From the NCBI GenBank assembly GCA_902763885.1, contig CACWTU010000004.1, positions 159,782 through 223,781 of the forward strand: a stretch of DNA of 64,000 bases. The letters run 5' to 3'. Every line of letters begins with the position of its first letter. Positions within the stretch are counted from its first letter, which is position 1. Shown here piece after piece: positions 16,439-26,727 of the stretch. The translations under genes and the position numbers were made by a program. The notes below the pieces were generated by a model. It did no database searches. It was given only the letters and a program-made list of their open reading frames with translations, and was not told where the DNA came from. This DNA comes from an uncultured Bacteroidales bacterium. Its GTDB lineage: Bacteria > Bacteroidota > Bacteroidia > Bacteroidales > Bacteroidaceae.

Positions 16439-17458
16439 TCATTTACGGTTCTTACGGTTCTTCCAATACTCAAAATAATCAGCACCTTCACCTTCTAACC
16501 ATTCAACTGTTTCTTTGACATTAGCTTCGATATCTTTAGAAAAACCGCCAAAAACAGATACTGTCACATTGCTTGGTGCATAGAAATCCTCTATCATATT
16601 ACGATAGCGCATGGAATATAATGGGAATTTGATACCTATCAGACGCAACAAATCACCAATCAACGAAGCTGTTCCAAAAAAGATCTTAGGCATACGTTTG
16701 ATATTCTTGCCGGTTATTTCTTTTGATAATGCATTCAACCACACATAACTATCAATTGGCATATCTCCAAGATAGTATGTTTTCTTATCACACAAATCGT
16801 CTGGAGCATTAATAATGGCATCTAATTGACAAACTAAGTTTTTTACGTAAGCATAAGTCCTAATAACCGGTTTCCTGCTAGGATGCACATACAAGCCCTT
16901 GGCAATATACTTCCATAGTTCGTTTGGATAGCGCATATGCCAAGGTCCCCATACATTACATGGTCTAAAAATTGTCCATTTGCACTTCATACCAGCCTTA
17001 CGAATATATTCCTCATCTATTTTCTTACTTATACCATACACCGTATGCGGCGCATAACTATCATCAGTCAATCCAAAGGGTACCACACTATCTTTATATA
17101 CATATTGGGTTGAAGCGAACAAAGCGTGTTTCACATAATCATGCTTCATGATTTCATTTACCACATTCTCTGTACCTTCAGTATTTTCAATATAATCTTC
17201 CAATTTATCACTCAAAGTATCTGTTCTAGCGGCAAGATGAATTACAATAGTTGGCTTATACTTTTCAAAGGCTGCTGCCAATGCCTGCTTATCCATGATA
17301 TTACCCTCATACCAATAATGATGCTGATTGGCCTTAGTAGCATCTGCCTTGTCGAAGTTCACAAAGCGATACCCCTTTTCTTCAAATAACTCTATAAGAT
17401 TAGTGCCTATGAAACCTGAAGCACCAGTAATTAATAAAAAATCATCTTTTGTTATCAT
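16439..17458 (-). CDS. NAD(P)-dependent sugar epimerase/dehydratase (SDR)
   Basis: This 339-residue extended SDR has the Rossmann glycine motif GASGFIGTNL near the N-terminus, a conserved D in HLAARTDTL, and the catalytic Y-x3-K in HTVYGISKKIDEEY. It acts on nucleotide-activated sugars. The sequence IFRPCNVWGPWHMRYP is typical of epimerases and dehydratases of this class. It sits between a GT4 gene and the beta-helix gene. The exact product sugar cannot be read from the sequence; no close match to galE, rmlB or gmd is apparent. Confidence 0.88.
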   Translation of the reverse strand: MITKDDFLLITGASGFIGTNLIELFEEKGYRFVNFDKADATKANQHHYWYEGNIMDKQALAAAFEKYKPTIVIHLAARTDTLSDKLEDYIENTEGTENVVNEIMKHDYVKHALFASTQYVYKDSVVPFGLTDDSYAPHTVYGISKKIDEEYIRKAGMKCKWTIFRPCNVWGPWHMRYPNELWKYIAKGLYVHPSRKPVIRTYAYVKNLVCQLDAIINAPDDLCDKKTYYLGDMPIDSYVWLNALSKEITGKNIKRMPKIFFGTASLIGDLLRLIGIKFPLYSMRYRNMIEDFYAPSNVTVSVFGGFSKDIEANVKETVEWLEGEGADYFEYWKNRKNRK

Positions 17459-17464
17459 GTCATT

Positions 17465-18538
17465 TTACGCTTTACAGAGTGATAGGAGATAATTCTCCCA
17501 TTGTTTCTCTATCTTGTCACTATCCAATAGTTCTTCAATCTCCAAAGCCTTCTTTCCCATCTTATCTGCTTCAGCGGGATGTTCTATCATATACTTGATA
17601 CCTTCATAGACAGCATTGGCATCTCCTCTATTGACTATCAAGCCATTTTCTTTGTTCTTAATCAAGAAGGCAGCACCTCCGGGACTACAATCCGTCGCCA
17701 CGCAGGGCAATCCAATTGCCATGGCATCCATCAAGGCATTTGATATTCCTTCAAAGTCAGACGTTGAAACCCACACCATTGCATCTTTGATATCTTCTTG
17801 CGGTTTCTTGCTTACTCCCATCAACAAGGCTTTTCCTTCAAGTCCAAGCTGTTTAATCTGTGTCCTAAGTCTCTCTTCGTCGTTGGTTCCAGGCCACTGA
17901 CTGCCATATATCTGTAACTGATAATCGGGATAATCCTTTATCAATTTGGCAAAAGCGTCTATCAATACATCCTGCCTCTTTTGAAAAATGTCTATGCGTC
18001 CATGTGCTGCGATGACATGCTTTCTCTTGTCATAGCTTTCACATCTAATATCTGTCTTTGACACAATAGGATTGGGGATAATGGCTACAGGCACTTTTAT
18101 ATTATTATAATAACCGCGAGCCTTTGGTAACTGGAATACAGCGCCATCTGCCATTCCAAACAATGGCTTGAACAGTTTTAGTTTCCAATAACCGGGTTTA
18201 TATGGATCATTGCGCTCACAAACTATCGAATTTGTTCTCAGCCCTTTACAAGCAAGAATGTTATATACGTTGGCGTCCAGTTGGAACGACACGCTCACAT
18301 CGGGATTAAACTCCTTAATGAGTTTCCTAATCTTAAATACCGTTCCCCAAAACCCTTTGTGTTCATCTGTGAAGTCTATCCATTTAATACCCTCAGATAA
18401 CTTTATATCTTTTTGTAGAGTATTATATGTGCACACAATAACTTCATTACCTCTCTTCTTCATAGCTTCAGCCACCCACATAAACATTGTTGGGGCTCCA
18501 CTATAATCAAGGAAACGGATTAACATAAATATTTTCAT
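17465..18538 (-). CDS. Glycosyltransferase family 4
   Basis: This 357-residue retaining GT-B glycosyltransferase has the N-terminal acceptor-side loop SGAPTMFMWVAEAM, a central IAAHGRIDIFQKRQDVLIDA (donor-domain entry), and the GT4 EX7E-type motif STSDFEGISNALMDAMAIG, followed by VATDCSPGGAAFLI and NGLIVNRGD. It would add one sugar from a nucleotide donor to the lipid-linked repeat unit at the inner face of the cytoplasmic membrane. Its 5' end overlaps the 3' end of the ATP-grasp gene by four bases, so they are cotranslated. Confidence 0.9.
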   Translation of the reverse strand: MKIFMLIRFLDYSGAPTMFMWVAEAMKKRGNEVIVCTYNTLQKDIKLSEGIKWIDFTDEHKGFWGTVFKIRKLIKEFNPDVSVSFQLDANVYNILACKGLRTNSIVCERNDPYKPGYWKLKLFKPLFGMADGAVFQLPKARGYYNNIKVPVAIIPNPIVSKTDIRCESYDKRKHVIAAHGRIDIFQKRQDVLIDAFAKLIKDYPDYQLQIYGSQWPGTNDEERLRTQIKQLGLEGKALLMGVSKKPQEDIKDAMVWVSTSDFEGISNALMDAMAIGLPCVATDCSPGGAAFLIKNKENGLIVNRGDANAVYEGIKYMIEHPAEADKMGKKALEIEELLDSDKIEKQWENYLLSLCKA

Positions 18539-19407
18539 ATATCAATAGGAAGTTTAAGAAATTCACCTAATTTATAATCCCATTCTTCAGGTTCAAAGAC
18601 TACTAGGCCACTAAAATGATAAAAAGTCATTTCACCAAAAAGAACTCTATCACCTAAATCATATAAATCTACTCTAACATGGGGAATACCTTGTGACAGT
18701 TTTTCTGCAAGTCTCTTCATTAACTCAAAATTCTTTGGTTTTGGTGGCAGTACTTTTGCATGATCGTGTCCCTGCCGGAAGGGAAGATGATTATAATTAT
18801 CATCAAAAAAATCAAACTTGACTTCCTCATTCGGGTTTTGCCGTTCTGTTGCTACGAACAACCCTTTTACGTAACCGTCAAAGCAGAAGAATTTATAGTC
18901 TGATAAATCATTGGTTTCAGGATTAGGCTCTATATACTTTTCAGCAATCACGCGCTTAGGCACATCCTTATATGGCCATTCTCTCCAAACTTTATAGAGA
19001 TCCGTATCTATACTTTCATTTAATTTCTCTATAGCTTTCCTCTTATCAAACGAAGATTTGTCTTTGCATATTACAACACCTGTATTACCACCGCCATGGG
19101 TAGTTTTCAAGACAAACTGAGCTGGTAGTTTATCCCACTCTATTTTCTCTGGCTTGTCCCACACTCCGAGCGTGGGTATCACATACTCTTCGCCAATGAT
19201 GTCTGCCACAAATTTCTTTACGGCATATTTATCCACCATAGTTGTGTACTCCGGCTTTCTGTCATACAACTTCAACCACTGCAATTTCTCACTATACGTC
19301 TGGGGATTATTCCAGTTGGGAAATCTCTTAAATTCTTGATAAAATTTTAGAGACAAATACTGCTTGTCAGGTAACAGCCTGGCAATCTTCACCAATAAAC
19401 TATTCAT
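18535..19407 (-). CDS. TupA-like ATP-grasp fold protein
   Basis: This 290-residue protein matches the TupA-like ATP-grasp family of polysaccharide loci. It starts with SLKFYQEFKRFPNWNNPQTY and EKLQWLKLYDRKPEYTTMVD, then has FVLKTTHGGGNTGVVICKDK, the glycine-rich ATP-grasp loop, and ends with GEMTFYHFSGLVVFEPEEWD, where Glu residues bind Mg-ATP. In teichuronopeptide synthesis TupA joins amino acids to uronic acid. Here it may amidate or ligate a group onto a sugar. The nearby uronate epimerase makes a uronic acid acceptor possible. Confidence 0.85.
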   Translation of the reverse strand: MNSLLVKIARLLPDKQYLSLKFYQEFKRFPNWNNPQTYSEKLQWLKLYDRKPEYTTMVDKYAVKKFVADIIGEEYVIPTLGVWDKPEKIEWDKLPAQFVLKTTHGGGNTGVVICKDKSSFDKRKAIEKLNESIDTDLYKVWREWPYKDVPKRVIAEKYIEPNPETNDLSDYKFFCFDGYVKGLFVATERQNPNEEVKFDFFDDNYNHLPFRQGHDHAKVLPPKPKNFELMKRLAEKLSQGIPHVRVDLYDLGDRVLFGEMTFYHFSGLVVFEPEEWDYKLGEFLKLPIDI

Positions 19408-19421
19408 GTTGAGTTATATAT

Positions 19422-20681
19422 CTATTTACTTCGATCTAAAAGTTTCACAATCCACCAAAGCTTTTTTCTTTTTCCTATCGCATGCATTAACATTTGACTT
19501 AATGCAACACAATAATCCTTCACAGAAACACTTCCTTCGTATTTGTAATCGTATACTGGAATTTCATGACCCAAAAGCTTCTTTATTTTTGAATATGCTT
19601 TACCGCCTCCACCTTTCTTGTATGATTTTACATAAACTTGCGAGCGGAGCAAAGTTTCAATCGGTATTTCATCAAGAGTAATAACACCATCATTTTTGCA
19701 TTTGCTCAACAACTTATCCCAATATGAGGAACGTGATATAATGGAGTTGGTACCAATTGTATCGTCAGAATAAGGTTTGATATGTATATCACCAAAACTA
19801 ACATCCGCCAACTCCCCTAACTGGTCAATACACATTAGACACCGGGGATTAGTAAAGAATGAATGTGATCCAAACCAATAACTTTTATATGGAATTTTCT
19901 TCATCACACCACCTTGCTTGTTCTCAAACTTCATATACCCCATACAACCATCATCGCGAAATGCAAAACGTCCAATATCGGATGAGTTTATTTTGTAACG
20001 CCTGAGGTAATAATCCATAGAGAGCTTGGTTTTGTTAATAGAGCAATATATTGAAAAGTAACCCTTGATTGTCTCTTTAATTATTTTATTCTTCTCTGCT
20101 AACTGCCTCCAACCTTGAACATGGCATGGCAGACCTACGACTATAAGGTTCTTGTATTGGCCATTCGTCACTTCCTTTGCCACTTTATCATGAGACAAAA
20201 CTACATATTTAGAACTCCGACTTTCCCAAAGACTTTCTTTCGTTGTGGCAATGAACGGCTCTGGTTCAAGCGGATTATCTTTCTTGAATCTCACCACAAT
20301 AGCACCATCAATCTCGCCTTTCTCTAAAAGCCAAGTCAAAAACTGTGTCACCATGCCTCCAGTGGCACAATGCATCCTTATTTCATTATCTGTACTGTAA
20401 CCTACGTATACGTGTTTATAAAAACCCGCATAATCATCTCGTCGAGTTTGAGGTTCTTTCGAGAAAAATCGTTCGGATAGCTCGTTTAACTCAACACCTT
20501 TGCCCGGGCAAACATCATAGCATAATCCGCATGCAACACATGCTTTATGATCTATGACAGGGACATTTCTTTCCTTTCCTTCACAAAAGCTAATACAACC
20601 TTTATGACAAGAACCCGCACAGACACCGCAGCTAGTACAAAGTTCGTCTCTAACAACTTTATCTACTGTTTTCCTCAACAT
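19422..20681 (-). CDS. 4Fe-4S/F420 hydrogenase beta-subunit-like oxidoreductase
   Basis: This 419-residue protein begins with two ferredoxin cluster motifs, CTSCGVCAGSCHKGC and CVACGLCYDVCPGKG. It continues with the FrhB-type domain: MHCATGGMVTQFLTWLLEKG, VVGLPCHVQGWRQL and NPRCLMCIDQLGELADVSFG with extra cysteines. FrhB-like proteins in polysaccharide loci very often accompany polysaccharide pyruvyl transferases, as here (next gene upstream). It presumably carries out a flavin or iron-sulfur redox step on a sugar or its substituent. The real substrate is unknown. Confidence 0.85.
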   Translation of the reverse strand: MLRKTVDKVVRDELCTSCGVCAGSCHKGCISFCEGKERNVPVIDHKACVACGLCYDVCPGKGVELNELSERFFSKEPQTRRDDYAGFYKHVYVGYSTDNEIRMHCATGGMVTQFLTWLLEKGEIDGAIVVRFKKDNPLEPEPFIATTKESLWESRSSKYVVLSHDKVAKEVTNGQYKNLIVVGLPCHVQGWRQLAEKNKIIKETIKGYFSIYCSINKTKLSMDYYLRRYKINSSDIGRFAFRDDGCMGYMKFENKQGGVMKKIPYKSYWFGSHSFFTNPRCLMCIDQLGELADVSFGDIHIKPYSDDTIGTNSIISRSSYWDKLLSKCKNDGVITLDEIPIETLLRSQVYVKSYKKGGGGKAYSKIKKLLGHEIPVYDYKYEGSVSVKDYCVALSQMLMHAIGKRKKLWWIVKLLDRSK

Positions 20682-20689
20682 TACAATAC

Positions 20690-21772
20690 TTAGGCATATT
20701 TTTCAGCAATCATCTTACAATATTCATATTGATGAAGGCTGTCCTTTTTCATTTCCTCAATAATGGATTTATTGTATCTATTATAAAGCGCTTCTCTGCT
20801 TTGATTCCAAATCTTTTTTTTAAGTTCGTCAAATGTGACATTGTCCGGCAAAATTGCCCAATCTCCTCCTATAGAACGCAAAAAAGACTTTGTTTTACCA
20901 GGACCACGATAGCTGATAAAAGGCATTCCTGTAGTTAATCCTGTCAAACCTACATGGAGCATCGAAGTCATAAAACAGTCCATAGAGGCTAAAACGCCCA
21001 ACAACTGCTCCAGATTCTCATATTTATCAATAAAAATATTTTTTGACTCTCGTTCTGGCAAATACTGGTATTCCATACCAATTTTATCCAAATGAGTGGT
21101 GGTAAAATGGAATTCCATATCATCGTGCGTTTCCGCGTATTCCAATATATCACTAAGGAGTTTTTTGTCTAAATGACGACCTTTCTTGAAATTAAACCCA
21201 ACGCGATACTTATTAGTTGGGGGCAGCATTTGGGGTGGGAAATATTTGGGAGCTTGGAAAAGCATGTCTGCATAATAAGTCACATCCTTTCCTAGTGTTT
21301 TCATCATATCCACATCACCCTCTAAACGGACTGTTCCACCTATAAAAGACTCAGAAGAAAGAAAACCTGCCCTGTTTCTCCCTAGACTTTTCAGCGCATC
21401 ATGCACCTTTCCATCCCCTCCAAAAGAAATTGCGCAAAATTTCACATTAGGGTACTTTTTCTCTGCTTGCAATAAATGGCCAAAATCTCTTTCATAAAGG
21501 CGAGGGGTCCTGCTAAGGATTCTTTTATACCATGTGTTTGGCGTCAACAATGCACCTCCTGCTATAATTACAAGATTCACGTCTCTACATAAATCATCCA
21601 CTGTAGGGCATGAATCCAATCCATACAATTTTGCCAAATCCTCATCTAGTTGAAACAATTTCACCTTATATCCCAACTGTTGTAAGAACCTTGCAAAAGC
21701 TATTGCCTGCATGTCATCACCATAATTTGCGTAACGCAATGGCGACCAAATTGCTATTGTATTATTCATCAT
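20690..21772 (-). CDS. Polysaccharide pyruvyl transferase family protein
   Basis: This 360-residue protein is of the CsaB/WcaK type. The N-terminus WSPLRYANYGDDMQAIAFAR has the family's G-D and helix, and later LVIIAGGALLTPNTWYKRIL and MTSMLHVGLTGLTTGMPFIS appear, the latter carrying the conserved H. These enzymes add a pyruvate ketal from phosphoenolpyruvate to a sugar, giving the polymer negative charge. It is followed eight bases later by the FrhB-like gene, a pairing seen in many loci. Two ATGs open the frame in tandem; either may be used. Confidence 0.88.
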   Translation of the reverse strand: MMNNTIAIWSPLRYANYGDDMQAIAFARFLQQLGYKVKLFQLDEDLAKLYGLDSCPTVDDLCRDVNLVIIAGGALLTPNTWYKRILSRTPRLYERDFGHLLQAEKKYPNVKFCAISFGGDGKVHDALKSLGRNRAGFLSSESFIGGTVRLEGDVDMMKTLGKDVTYYADMLFQAPKYFPPQMLPPTNKYRVGFNFKKGRHLDKKLLSDILEYAETHDDMEFHFTTTHLDKIGMEYQYLPERESKNIFIDKYENLEQLLGVLASMDCFMTSMLHVGLTGLTTGMPFISYRGPGKTKSFLRSIGGDWAILPDNVTFDELKKKIWNQSREALYNRYNKSIIEEMKKDSLHQYEYCKMIAEKYA

Positions 21773-21802
21773 TTTTTATTTTTGAATCATAAGATAGTGT
21801 TT

Positions 21803-22729
21803 TTAATGAAGTTTATAGTGAACAAATAGTTTGATATATACTCGTACACAAAAAAATAAAATATTGCTTAAGAACGTCTTTTTATTATCAAACATCGCAA
21901 ATGCGAGTTCTCTAGTCAGCAACTGTTTACGACCGTAATTATAGGCTTCTTGATGGTGATATTGTTTTATTAGCCCCAACTTCTCGTTCCAAAAATATTT
22001 CTGAGCGCATTCATATAACAGAGGAGAGAAGAAACGATCCCTTTGTCTAGTTGCAGATATGCAATCCCGATACCCTGTTGTTACCTTATCAAAATAATAA
22101 AACTTGTATCCCTTTTTAGTTAAATCTATCCATTTAGGCGCATCCTCTACAATACCATACTCTTCCTGGTAAGGATTTTCTTTCAACATTTTCGTCTTCA
22201 TAAAACTAGAAGAGGGAGGAATATGATTTTTTTTCAGTACAACCATAAACTGCTCATGAGCGTCTTTCTCAAAAAAAAGTTTCTCTTCCTCAGAAACAAA
22301 ATGCCTGCTACTGGGATTCTTTGCATCCTCGAAATACAAAATGTCAGAGAATACCACTTTTGCTTCCGGATGGTTAGTCACAAAATCAATATTATCATCC
22401 AAGCAATTAGGGAAAAGCAAATCATCACCATCTATAAACTTTATCCATTCTCCCTTGGCAGCAAAGAGTGCTCGGTTGTAGTTACCCGCAGTTCCAGTAT
22501 TCTGCTCAGGAACAATTACCTCTGTTCTAACAAATCTATCCTTATTTTGTGCAATCCACTCTTCACAGATTGATACCGTATTGTCGGAAGATTTATCATC
22601 AGAAACAATCAGTTCAATATTCTGGTAGGTCTGAGCTTTTATGCTCTCCAGAAGATCCAGAATAAACTCAGATGAATTATAGGCTATTACTCCTACAGAA
22701 ATAAGAGGATTATACTTTTCTTGAGCCAT
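21803..22729 (-). CDS. Glycosyltransferase family 2
   Basis: This 308-residue inverting GT-A enzyme contains ISVGVIAYNSSEFILDLLES at the N-terminus, ELIVSDDKSSDNTVSICEEW, and EWIKFIDGDDLLFPNCLDD with the DxD-type metal site (DGDD). A C-terminal hydrophobic stretch (FAMFDNKKTFLSNILFFCVR) may associate with the membrane. It would add a sugar to the growing repeat unit. It lies two bases from the FdtB-like aminotransferase stop-start junction, so it is in the same operon. Confidence 0.92.
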   Translation of the reverse strand: MAQEKYNPLISVGVIAYNSSEFILDLLESIKAQTYQNIELIVSDDKSSDNTVSICEEWIAQNKDRFVRTEVIVPEQNTGTAGNYNRALFAAKGEWIKFIDGDDLLFPNCLDDNIDFVTNHPEAKVVFSDILYFEDAKNPSSRHFVSEEEKLFFEKDAHEQFMVVLKKNHIPPSSSFMKTKMLKENPYQEEYGIVEDAPKWIDLTKKGYKFYYFDKVTTGYRDCISATRQRDRFFSPLLYECAQKYFWNEKLGLIKQYHHQEAYNYGRKQLLTRELAFAMFDNKKTFLSNILFFCVRVYIKLFVHYKLH

Positions 22730-22731
22730 AC

Positions 22732-23841
22732 TTAAAAGGCGTTAATTAATTTAACTACTTCAGCCACTTCTTCCATCTTTATTGCCGGTCCTATCGGAAG
22801 ACTTAACTCCTCGTTAGCAATCTTTTCAGTAATAGGCAGGCTTATTCCGTTCCATTCTTTATAACATTCCTGTTTATGCGGAGCAATGGGATAGTGAATA
22901 ACAGTGCCCACGCCATTCTGCTCTAAATAATCATGCAACGCATCACGTTTGCCATCAGCAACTAGTATAGGGAACAAGTGATAGGCATTCTGATCATCAT
23001 TGAGTCTTTCGGGCAATGAAACAAGTGGATTCTTAATATTGTCGTAATAATAGTTTGCAACCATCTTACGGTGAGCATTATCCTCAATCAAATATTTCAA
23101 TTTTACATCCAGCACCGCAGCTTGAATTTCATCCAAACGACTGTTACGACCGGTGTATTTAAAAACATACTTCTTCTGTGAACCATAATTTGCCAATGCA
23201 CGAACAGATGCAGCCAATTCAGGATCATTGGTGGTAACAGCTCCACCGTCACCTAATGCGCCAAGGTTTTTACCAGGGTAGAAACTATGGCCTGCAGCAT
23301 CACCTATAGAACCTGTCACACGACCATCTGTATGCTTGCAGCCATGAGCTTGGGCATTATCCTCGACAAGCTTCAAATTGTATTTTTTGCACAAAGCACC
23401 AATCTTCTCAGTATAGGCATTACGGCCATATAGGTGCACAATAGCTATAGCTTTTGTTTTAGGGGTGATTGCTGCCTCAATAAGATCATCATCAATCTCC
23501 AATGTATTGAGTTTAGGTTCCACAAGAATAGGCTTTAACCCATTCTCGGTTATTGCAAGGATGGTGGCGATATAGGTATTTGCCGGAACAATAATCTCAT
23601 CCCCCGGCTGCATTACCCCCATCTCAATGTATGCGCGGAATATCCATATAAGAGCGTCCAGGCCATTGGCGCAACCTATGCAATACTTAGAACCGATAAA
23701 CTTGGCATAGTTTGCCTCAAACGTCTCGTTTTCCTTACCCTGAAGGTACCAACCATTGTTTACTACTCGTGTTACAACTTCGTTAATCTCCGCCCCATGA
23801 AGAGCTGTTACGTCATGAAGTGAAAGAAATGGAATATTCAT
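22732..23841 (-). CDS. DegT/DnrJ/EryC1 sugar aminotransferase, FdtB/QdtB-like
   Basis: This 369-residue PLP enzyme has the family's hallmarks: [53 protein letters not shown] and [20 protein letters not shown], where the Lys of PGKNLG forms the Schiff base. The long NGLDALIW...PANTYIAT motif is typical of FdtB/QdtB, which aminate position 3 of dTDP-3-keto-6-deoxyhexoses. With the FdtA-like ketoisomerase at 32003 and rfbA/rfbB upstream, the expected product is a dTDP-3-amino-3,6-dideoxyhexose. No matching FdtC-type acetyltransferase is visible, so the amine may stay free or be modified by another enzyme. Confidence 0.88.
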   Translation of the reverse strand: MNIPFLSLHDVTALHGAEINEVVTRVVNNGWYLQGKENETFEANYAKFIGSKYCIGCANGLDALIWIFRAYIEMGVMQPGDEIIVPANTYIATILAITENGLKPILVEPKLNTLEIDDDLIEAAITPKTKAIAIVHLYGRNAYTEKIGALCKKYNLKLVEDNAQAHGCKHTDGRVTGSIGDAAGHSFYPGKNLGALGDGGAVTTNDPELAASVRALANYGSQKKYVFKYTGRNSRLDEIQAAVLDVKLKYLIEDNAHRKMVANYYYDNIKNPLVSLPERLNDDQNAYHLFPILVADGKRDALHDYLEQNGVGTVIHYPIAPHKQECYKEWNGISLPITEKIANEELSLPIGPAIKMEEVAEVVKLINAF

Positions 23842-23846
23842 ATTTG

Positions 23847-25352
23847 TTATTTCTTTTTTAATATTTTTCTACTAATTAAATTTTTCAAACCCATATATTG
23901 GTCAAGTTTCTTAAATGCGACTATAGATACTAATAATAATGATACAATATTTACTAGTGTCAGTATAACTAACTCCCCTTCAAACAATGTATTCAAAATA
24001 ATCAATATCGTAAAATATATACAACCGTATAAAAGATAAATAAGTACATCTTTTGAATATATTATATCATATCGATATTTCATATAGAAATACAACAATA
24101 TAATAGCAAGCAAGCGATTAATAATCATTGCAATACCGAAGCCAGGAAGTCCCCAAACATGGTAGCAAACAATATTCAGTGCAAGATATTTTATCAAAGA
24201 CCAAATTGAAAGCCCAAAGTACACCTTGGTATCTCGCTTTGGAACGAACAAACAACCCATTGCCCAATCGGCACACTGAAGGAAAGATCCAATTGCCCCC
24301 CACATTATCATCTTTGTAATAGGATAAAAATCAGAAGAGTATAGTATCCAGACTATTGTTTTTGAGAATATAATTAATAATGTCAATATAGGCAATAAAA
24401 TCATTATAGATATTCGTATTTGGTTGTTGACGGTTTCCTCACAAGATTTATTATCATCTATTACTGCACTAAGACGCGGGACAAAGTCTGATGACATTGC
24501 CGAGAAAATCATTCCCACATATCCATTAAGTATAGCGAAACCGGCGGAAAATAAACCTACTAATTCTACCCCACCATTTTCAGACATGAATATTCTTATA
24601 TAGTATGATGATATAATCGGGAACACTTCTGCTGCCGCAATTGCTACACCTATTTTTAATATATCTGCACTTATTTTTTTAAACTCATCAGTATCAACTT
24701 TTATCTCTTTTATAAGTATTTTTTTTTGGTAGTAATATGAAACAGTTGCAGTTGAAATGCTGAGTAGAATCAGTACAGGCACAATTGCATTAACCCCCCA
24801 TATGAAATATAAAGGTATTGTAATAAATAGAGACAAAAAGTTCCCTATTACATTAGCTTTTGCATACATCTTTATCTGCCGACACCCTTTTATTATCATC
24901 TGGTTTCCAGATGTTAACTGGGTAAAAAGGAGAGATATTGAAAGACAACAAAAACTAATCATGAAATCTTCATTGCCAAAGGCCCATACACTTAATTGTT
25001 TAGATAAGATAATACATATTAATGTCGCAAACAAACCAGTACACCAGATTAGTCTTTTTACGACAAAAATCACTTTTCCTAAAGTGTCATAATCTTCTTC
25101 TTTATATGCTACCGCAATGTTTTTCATTGCGCTGATCGTTAGGCCACAATTTGTAAACCCCGTAATCGTAGACGATGTCGATGTTAAAAGACCTACAATA
25201 CCCATTCCTGCAGGACCAAGTAACGATGATACTACCTTATTACGGATAGCGCTTATCAATATATTGAATAGCTGTACGCTTCCCAATATACTCGTAGCCT
25301 TAAAAATACTTCTATACTCCGAGGTCTTATTAGATGATTCCATGGTATTCAC
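23847..25352 (-). CDS. wzx: Polysaccharide flippase (Wzx, MATE/MVF type)
   Basis: This 501-residue, strongly hydrophobic protein has about 12-14 predicted membrane spans, for example [26 protein letters not shown] and [20 protein letters not shown]. The first loop, [20 protein letters not shown], matches the conserved start of oligosaccharide flippases. It would move undecaprenyl-linked repeat units to the periplasmic face for polymerisation. The N-terminus overlaps the GT61 gene by 23 bases; a second ATG three codons in would shorten this. It is very AT-rich, like other variable-locus genes here. Confidence 0.9.
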   Translation of the reverse strand: MNTMESSNKTSEYRSIFKATSILGSVQLFNILISAIRNKVVSSLLGPAGMGIVGLLTSTSSTITGFTNCGLTISAMKNIAVAYKEEDYDTLGKVIFVVKRLIWCTGLFATLICIILSKQLSVWAFGNEDFMISFCCLSISLLFTQLTSGNQMIIKGCRQIKMYAKANVIGNFLSLFITIPLYFIWGVNAIVPVLILLSISTATVSYYYQKKILIKEIKVDTDEFKKISADILKIGVAIAAAEVFPIISSYYIRIFMSENGGVELVGLFSAGFAILNGYVGMIFSAMSSDFVPRLSAVIDDNKSCEETVNNQIRISIMILLPILTLLIIFSKTIVWILYSSDFYPITKMIMWGAIGSFLQCADWAMGCLFVPKRDTKVYFGLSIWSLIKYLALNIVCYHVWGLPGFGIAMIINRLLAIILLYFYMKYRYDIIYSKDVLIYLLYGCIYFTILIILNTLFEGELVILTLVNIVSLLLVSIVAFKKLDQYMGLKNLISRKILKKK

Positions 25353-26559
25353 ATGCTTGTTTTACTTTATCCAATGGCAGATAATAAGAACAATGAGTTA
25401 AGTTTGACGCACTCTTATCATCTATACCAGTAAGATAAATTACGTCTATACCAAAATGTTGTATGGATAAACTAATATAGTTCTCAAACTGCCTTTGAAA
25501 ATTAGAGAACTTAATTACCTTTGTACCTGGTCGGCAGAATATAAGATTAGTAAAAGCACTCCCTCCTGGACCTGCGATATATTCAGCTGACATAAACATC
25601 TCAACTTTTTCCTTTAACGACAATTTATGAGGTTCGACGAAAACAAAACCTAATTTTTCAAAGTAATTTTCCACGTCTGATCCATTAATTAGACCTTTGC
25701 CAAGTCCACCACGTCTTGCTAAAAAAATTCTTTTATAAGAAGGATTCAACTTTACATCAATTTGCAAAGGTTCCACAATCTCTTTCTTCACATAATTTGC
25801 TGTCGCAACAGGAATGGTTGAATCACCTATAGACACACTTGTTTCACGATCTGTAAAAGTTGTGGGACGCTCAATATAGTAAAGAATCTCAGCTTCAATA
25901 GTTTCATTACTCGACATTTGATATATATTGACATCATACTTCTTAAGTATATCAAGAACTATTTCTTTTAGTTGGCCATCTGTATATTCTGGTATTACTA
26001 CTGTAACTTTTCTATTGCTATCTTTAATAGCGTTACTTAATACACTTATTTTGGGTATGTACTCAACAAGCGCATGTGCCCAAATGTTATCATAAACACC
26101 AATCATAGAAAAAACAACATCTATTATTTTGACGTGTTTAGGCTTCTTTATGCTAAGTATACCATTGTGCTCACATAATCCGTAAGAATCTTGAACTGTG
26201 TTTCTATCTATTGTTATATTGTGATTGTAATTATACTTAAAATACTTCGGCCAGATTACGTTTCCAGACTTAGTTAAAACAACATCTGATTTATAAAAAA
26301 TGCTTGCTTTTTCAAATTTCCACAATGATATCTCTGGATAATCAATTTCAAAAGAGCCATTTATAAAACCAAGCACATGAGGCATTACAAATGTTTCTTT
26401 TGTTTGGGGTTTGAATACGACTATTTTTTTTCCTTCATTTTCTGGTTTCTGAATTTTTGCTTCTAAAATGCGTCCCAATGCTCTATTAAATTTATAAAAC
26501 GCGGAATTAATATATTTATTCAAAATCAATATCAACTTACTTAATTTTATCAATATCAT
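25330..26559 (-). CDS. Glycosyltransferase family 61
   Basis: This 409-residue protein has the GT61 (DUF563) core: IWAHALVEYIPKISVL, then RRGGLGKGLINGSDVENYFE, and MSAEYIAGPGGSAFTNLIFC with the conserved G-P-G-G-S-x-F-x-N. It ends with VIYLTGID. GT61 enzymes transfer sugars such as xylose or GlcNAc in eukaryotes, and unknown sugars in bacterial polysaccharide loci. An N-terminal hydrophobic stretch (MILIKLSKLILILNKYINSA) may anchor it. It is translated just ahead of the flippase with overlapping ends. Confidence 0.85.
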   Translation of the reverse strand: MILIKLSKLILILNKYINSAFYKFNRALGRILEAKIQKPENEGKKIVVFKPQTKETFVMPHVLGFINGSFEIDYPEISLWKFEKASIFYKSDVVLTKSGNVIWPKYFKYNYNHNITIDRNTVQDSYGLCEHNGILSIKKPKHVKIIDVVFSMIGVYDNIWAHALVEYIPKISVLSNAIKDSNRKVTVVIPEYTDGQLKEIVLDILKKYDVNIYQMSSNETIEAEILYYIERPTTFTDRETSVSIGDSTIPVATANYVKKEIVEPLQIDVKLNPSYKRIFLARRGGLGKGLINGSDVENYFEKLGFVFVEPHKLSLKEKVEMFMSAEYIAGPGGSAFTNLIFCRPGTKVIKFSNFQRQFENYISLSIQHFGIDVIYLTGIDDKSASNLTHCSYYLPLDKVKQACEYHGII

Positions 26560-26727
26560 ATTTTCAATATTTTATATTATTTACTAGTAGCCAAATTTTT
26601 TTATTAAGCCATGCTAATATTGCATCGAAATTGGATTCAAATTATGAGCACGCAGAATTAAAATAAGAAATTGAATATCAACAGCTTACAAACAAAGCGT
26701 AATTATCGCATCATTAGTAATCTACAT